Shown here: positions 30,221 to 31,717 of the stretch, in pieces
Layout: each line of letters begins with the position of its first letter
Numbering within the stretch: position 1 is the first letter of the stretch
Origin: RYN-431 sp036388295
GTDB taxonomy: Bacteria > Planctomycetota > Phycisphaerae > Tepidisphaerales > Tepidisphaeraceae
DNA: 31,717 nucleotides
Reading direction: 5' to 3'
Assembly (NCBI GenBank): GCA_036388295.1
Contig: DASVSC010000304.1
Location: 1 to 31,717, forward strand
Translations under genes and position numbers: made by a program
The notes under the pieces: generated by a model
The model's database searches: none
Seen by the model: the letters and a program-made list of their open reading frames with translations, nothing else
What the model was told of the DNA's origin: nothing

Positions 30221-30374
30221 TCCCTCTCCCGGTATGGCCGGGAGAGGGTAGGGTGAGGGCTTCGACGGGGCGGTATCGAACGTCAACCCGCATTCGCTTC
30301 ATCGAAATCTTCCGTCATCGGCCCTCATCTACCCGCGTGCCTGCGGCACCTCCCGGCCATACCGGGAGAGGGGA
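30221..30374. repeat. Palindromic element, copy 2 (diverged right arm)
   Basis: The left arm 30221-30261 is identical to the left arm of copy 1 over 41 nt. The central part is recognisably related (TCGAC...CGTC-AC..CGCATTC). The right arm (30321-30374) keeps GCCCTCA and TCCCGGCCATACCGGGAGAG but has CCCGCGTGCCTGCGGCAC where copy 1 has CCCCAACCCTC. It lies in the 255-nt convergent gap between GH35 and GH95 (30149-30403), where it could also act as a bidirectional terminator. The rest of that gap shows nothing else recognisable. Confidence 0.88.
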
Positions 30375-30403
30375 CCAGAGGCCACTGCGATCGCGTGGTT
30401 GCT

Positions 30404-31717
30404 CTAGTTGCCGGTCATCACGAATCGCGAGTCGCGGCTTACGTCGATCATTTTCCCGCCGTAGTTCACCTTCGGCTTCGCGTCCTTCGGCCCCACGATT
30501 TCGCAGCGGACCAGTTCGCCCGCGTTCCATTCCAGATTCACGCGGTACCCGCCGCGGGCGCGCAGGCCTTTCACCGAACCCGTCGGCCACGCCTTCGGCA
30601 AAGCCGGCAGGAGCGTGAGCTGGGCGTCGTGGGACTGCAGCAGCATTTCGGCGACGCCGGCGGTGGTGCCGAAATTGGCGTCGATCTGGAACGGCGGGTG
30701 GTCGCCGAAGCCGTTCGGCAGGATGTAAGAGCGGATCACCTGCTGCAGCAATCGATGCGCGCGGTCGCCGTCGCGCAAACGCGCCCACAGGTTGATCTTC
30801 CACGCCGCGCTCCAGCCCGTGCTGGTGTCGCCGCGGGCGTCGAGCGAGACGTAAGCGGCCTTGGCCCAGTCGGGCGTGGTGTCGACCGTGATCTGCCGGC
30901 CGGGGTAGACGGCGAACAGGTGTGACACGTGCCGGTGCTTGTCGCGCGGCGTGTCGAGGTGAAGCTCGTCCGGCTTGCGGTTCTTGTAGCGATCGTCCAT
31001 CTCCGTGCGCCATTCCAACAGCTGCCCCCAGCTGCCGACCTTCGGCCCGTCGAGCTTGGCACGCAGATCGGCGATGCGGTCTCGCAGCGGCTTGTCGACG
31101 CCCAGCACGTCGGCGGCCTCGATCGTGTTGGTGAACAAATCGTGGATCAGTTGCTGGTCGAACGCCACGCCGTCTTCGTGCGGGCCGTGCTCGGGCGACC
31201 AGCCGTCGGGAGCGACGAGCGTGCCGTCTGGCATGGTCTTCAAGCGGTCTTCCCAGAACGCGCAGACTTCTTTGAGAACCGGGTACGCCTTTGTCCGAAG
31301 GTAATCCTTGTCGCCAGTGAATGCGTAATGTTCCCAGAAATGCTGGGCGTACCAGGCGTTGGCCGTCAGGCACCAGTCGAAGCTGCCGGCACCGTAAATG
31401 TTGTTTTCCGTACGCACGGCCCAGCTGCGCGTCGTCTTCAGTTGCTCGGCCGTCCGCTCGCGGCGGGGACCGATCATGCTTTGCACGTAATCGAACAGCG
31501 GCAGGTGACACTCGCCCAGCCCGGTCGTCTCGGCCGGCCAGTAGTTCATCTGAACGTTGATGTTCGCGTGGTAGTCGCTGCGCCACGGCGGGTTCTTGTA
31601 GACGTTCCAGATCCCCTGCAGATTCGCCGGCAGCGTGCCGGGGCGCGACGAGGCGATCAGCAGGTAACGGCCGTGCTGGAACAGGAGTTTTTCCAGGCCG
31701 CGGTCGTCGGGCGTTTG
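30404..31717 (-). CDS. GH95 alpha-L-fucosidase (N-terminus beyond window)
   Basis: 437 C-terminal residues of a GH95 enzyme; the frame is open to the right edge, so the N-terminal domain and signal peptide are missing, and the ATG at 31549 is internal. The (alpha/alpha)6 barrel motifs are clear: RPGTLPANLQGIWN, PPWRSDYHANINVQMNYWPA, LVAPDGWSPEHGPHE, HRHVSHLFAVYPG and PPFQIDANFG. The catalytic set of bifidobacterial GH95 fucosidase can be placed: the two Asn of NIN (codons 31562-31564 and 31556-31558), acid Glu (31190-31192) in SPEHGP and Asp (30680-30682) in QIDANFG. The barrel is followed by a C-terminal beta domain ending FVMTGN. GH95 members are inverting alpha-1,2-L-fucosidases or alpha-L-galactosidases; either would suit xyloglucan, pectin or algal glycans. 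Convergent with GH35 beta-galactosidase. Confidence 0.94.
   Translation of the reverse strand, partial: QTPDDRGLEKLLFQHGRYLLIASSRPGTLPANLQGIWNVYKNPPWRSDYHANINVQMNYWPAETTGLGECHLPLFDYVQSMIGPRRERTAEQLKTTRSWAVRTENNIYGAGSFDWCLTANAWYAQHFWEHYAFTGDKDYLRTKAYPVLKEVCAFWEDRLKTMPDGTLVAPDGWSPEHGPHEDGVAFDQQLIHDLFTNTIEAADVLGVDKPLRDRIADLRAKLDGPKVGSWGQLLEWRTEMDDRYKNRKPDELHLDTPRDKHRHVSHLFAVYPGRQITVDTTPDWAKAAYVSLDARGDTSTGWSAAWKINLWARLRDGDRAHRLLQQVIRSYILPNGFGDHPPFQIDANFGTTAGVAEMLLQSHDAQLTLLPALPKAWPTGSVKGLRARGGYRVNLEWNAGELVRCEIVGPKDAKPKVNYGGKMIDVSRDSRFVMTGN

Noticed and set aside
27509..30374. CRISPR array
   Set aside because: Only two copies, 2.7 kb apart, with long nested palindromes and a gene between them; no regular spacers and no cas genes.
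27509..30374. Composite transposon carrying the GH35 gene
   Set aside because: No transposase and no evident target-site duplication, and the two elements differ in their right arms; small non-coding palindromic elements explain them better.

Overview
The window looks like a piece of a GC-rich planctomycete chromosome, probably class Phycisphaerae. That placement is an inference from gene content: a prepilin-type protein with an H-X9-DG-like tail, three Cys-type sulfatases beside a radical-SAM sulfatase maturase, a protein with autotransporter-type strand repeats and a PEP-CTERM tail, many secreted glycoside hydrolases, and a RedB-like protein coupled to a hybrid histidine kinase. No rRNA, tRNA, CRISPR array, transposase or phage gene was seen. 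Both window edges cut genes.

Layout. (1) 1-8534, plus strand: 3' end of an H-X9-DG protein, an unrecognised 267-aa protein, sulfatase 1, sulfatase 2, the maturase (overlapping sulfatase 2 by ATGA), sulfatase 3, and a PEP-CTERM surface protein, closed by a perfect 15-bp hairpin. (2) 8683-9528: rsmE (rRNA methyltransferase), followed by a 57-nt perfect hairpin between convergent genes. (3) 9640-14022, minus strand: lipoprotein GH28 then lipoprotein GH2 (exo-glucosaminidase/mannosidase type), an apparent two-gene operon with a 20-bp tandem repeat upstream. (4) 14177-14974, minus: a SAM methyltransferase. (5) 15108-19453, plus: RedB-like thioredoxin-fold protein, hybrid histidine kinase and HD-GYP response regulator, an apparent signalling operon. 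(6) 19692-24281: gltB (glutamate synthase large subunit) with a candidate extended -10 promoter and an intrinsic terminator. (7) 24441-25064: small secreted protein of unknown function. (8) 25215-26177, minus: GH43-type hydrolase. (9) 26424-27428: fatty acyl desaturase. (10) 27773-30148: GH35 beta-galactosidase with an F5/8-type C-terminal domain. (11) 30404-31717, minus: 3' part of a GH95 alpha-L-fucosidase.

How it fits together. The sulfatases and their maturase, with GH2, GH28, GH35, GH43 and GH95 enzymes, point to a cell that takes apart complex, probably sulfated and fucosylated, plant or algal polysaccharides. They are not one tight polysaccharide-utilisation locus; housekeeping and signalling genes are interspersed. 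The redB-kinase-HD-GYP operon suggests a redox- or metal-linked signal feeding into cyclic-di-GMP turnover, which is inference.

The non-coding DNA is rich in palindromes: five hairpins or terminators at gene ends, a compound inverted repeat before gltB, and two copies of a ~150-nt long-inverted-repeat element on either side of the GH35 gene. The points most worth following are the SEC-C tail on the maturase, sulfatase 3 with Asn in place of the usual GKWH histidine, the RedB-kinase coupling, the unknown protein in the sulfatase operon, and the dispersed palindromic element.
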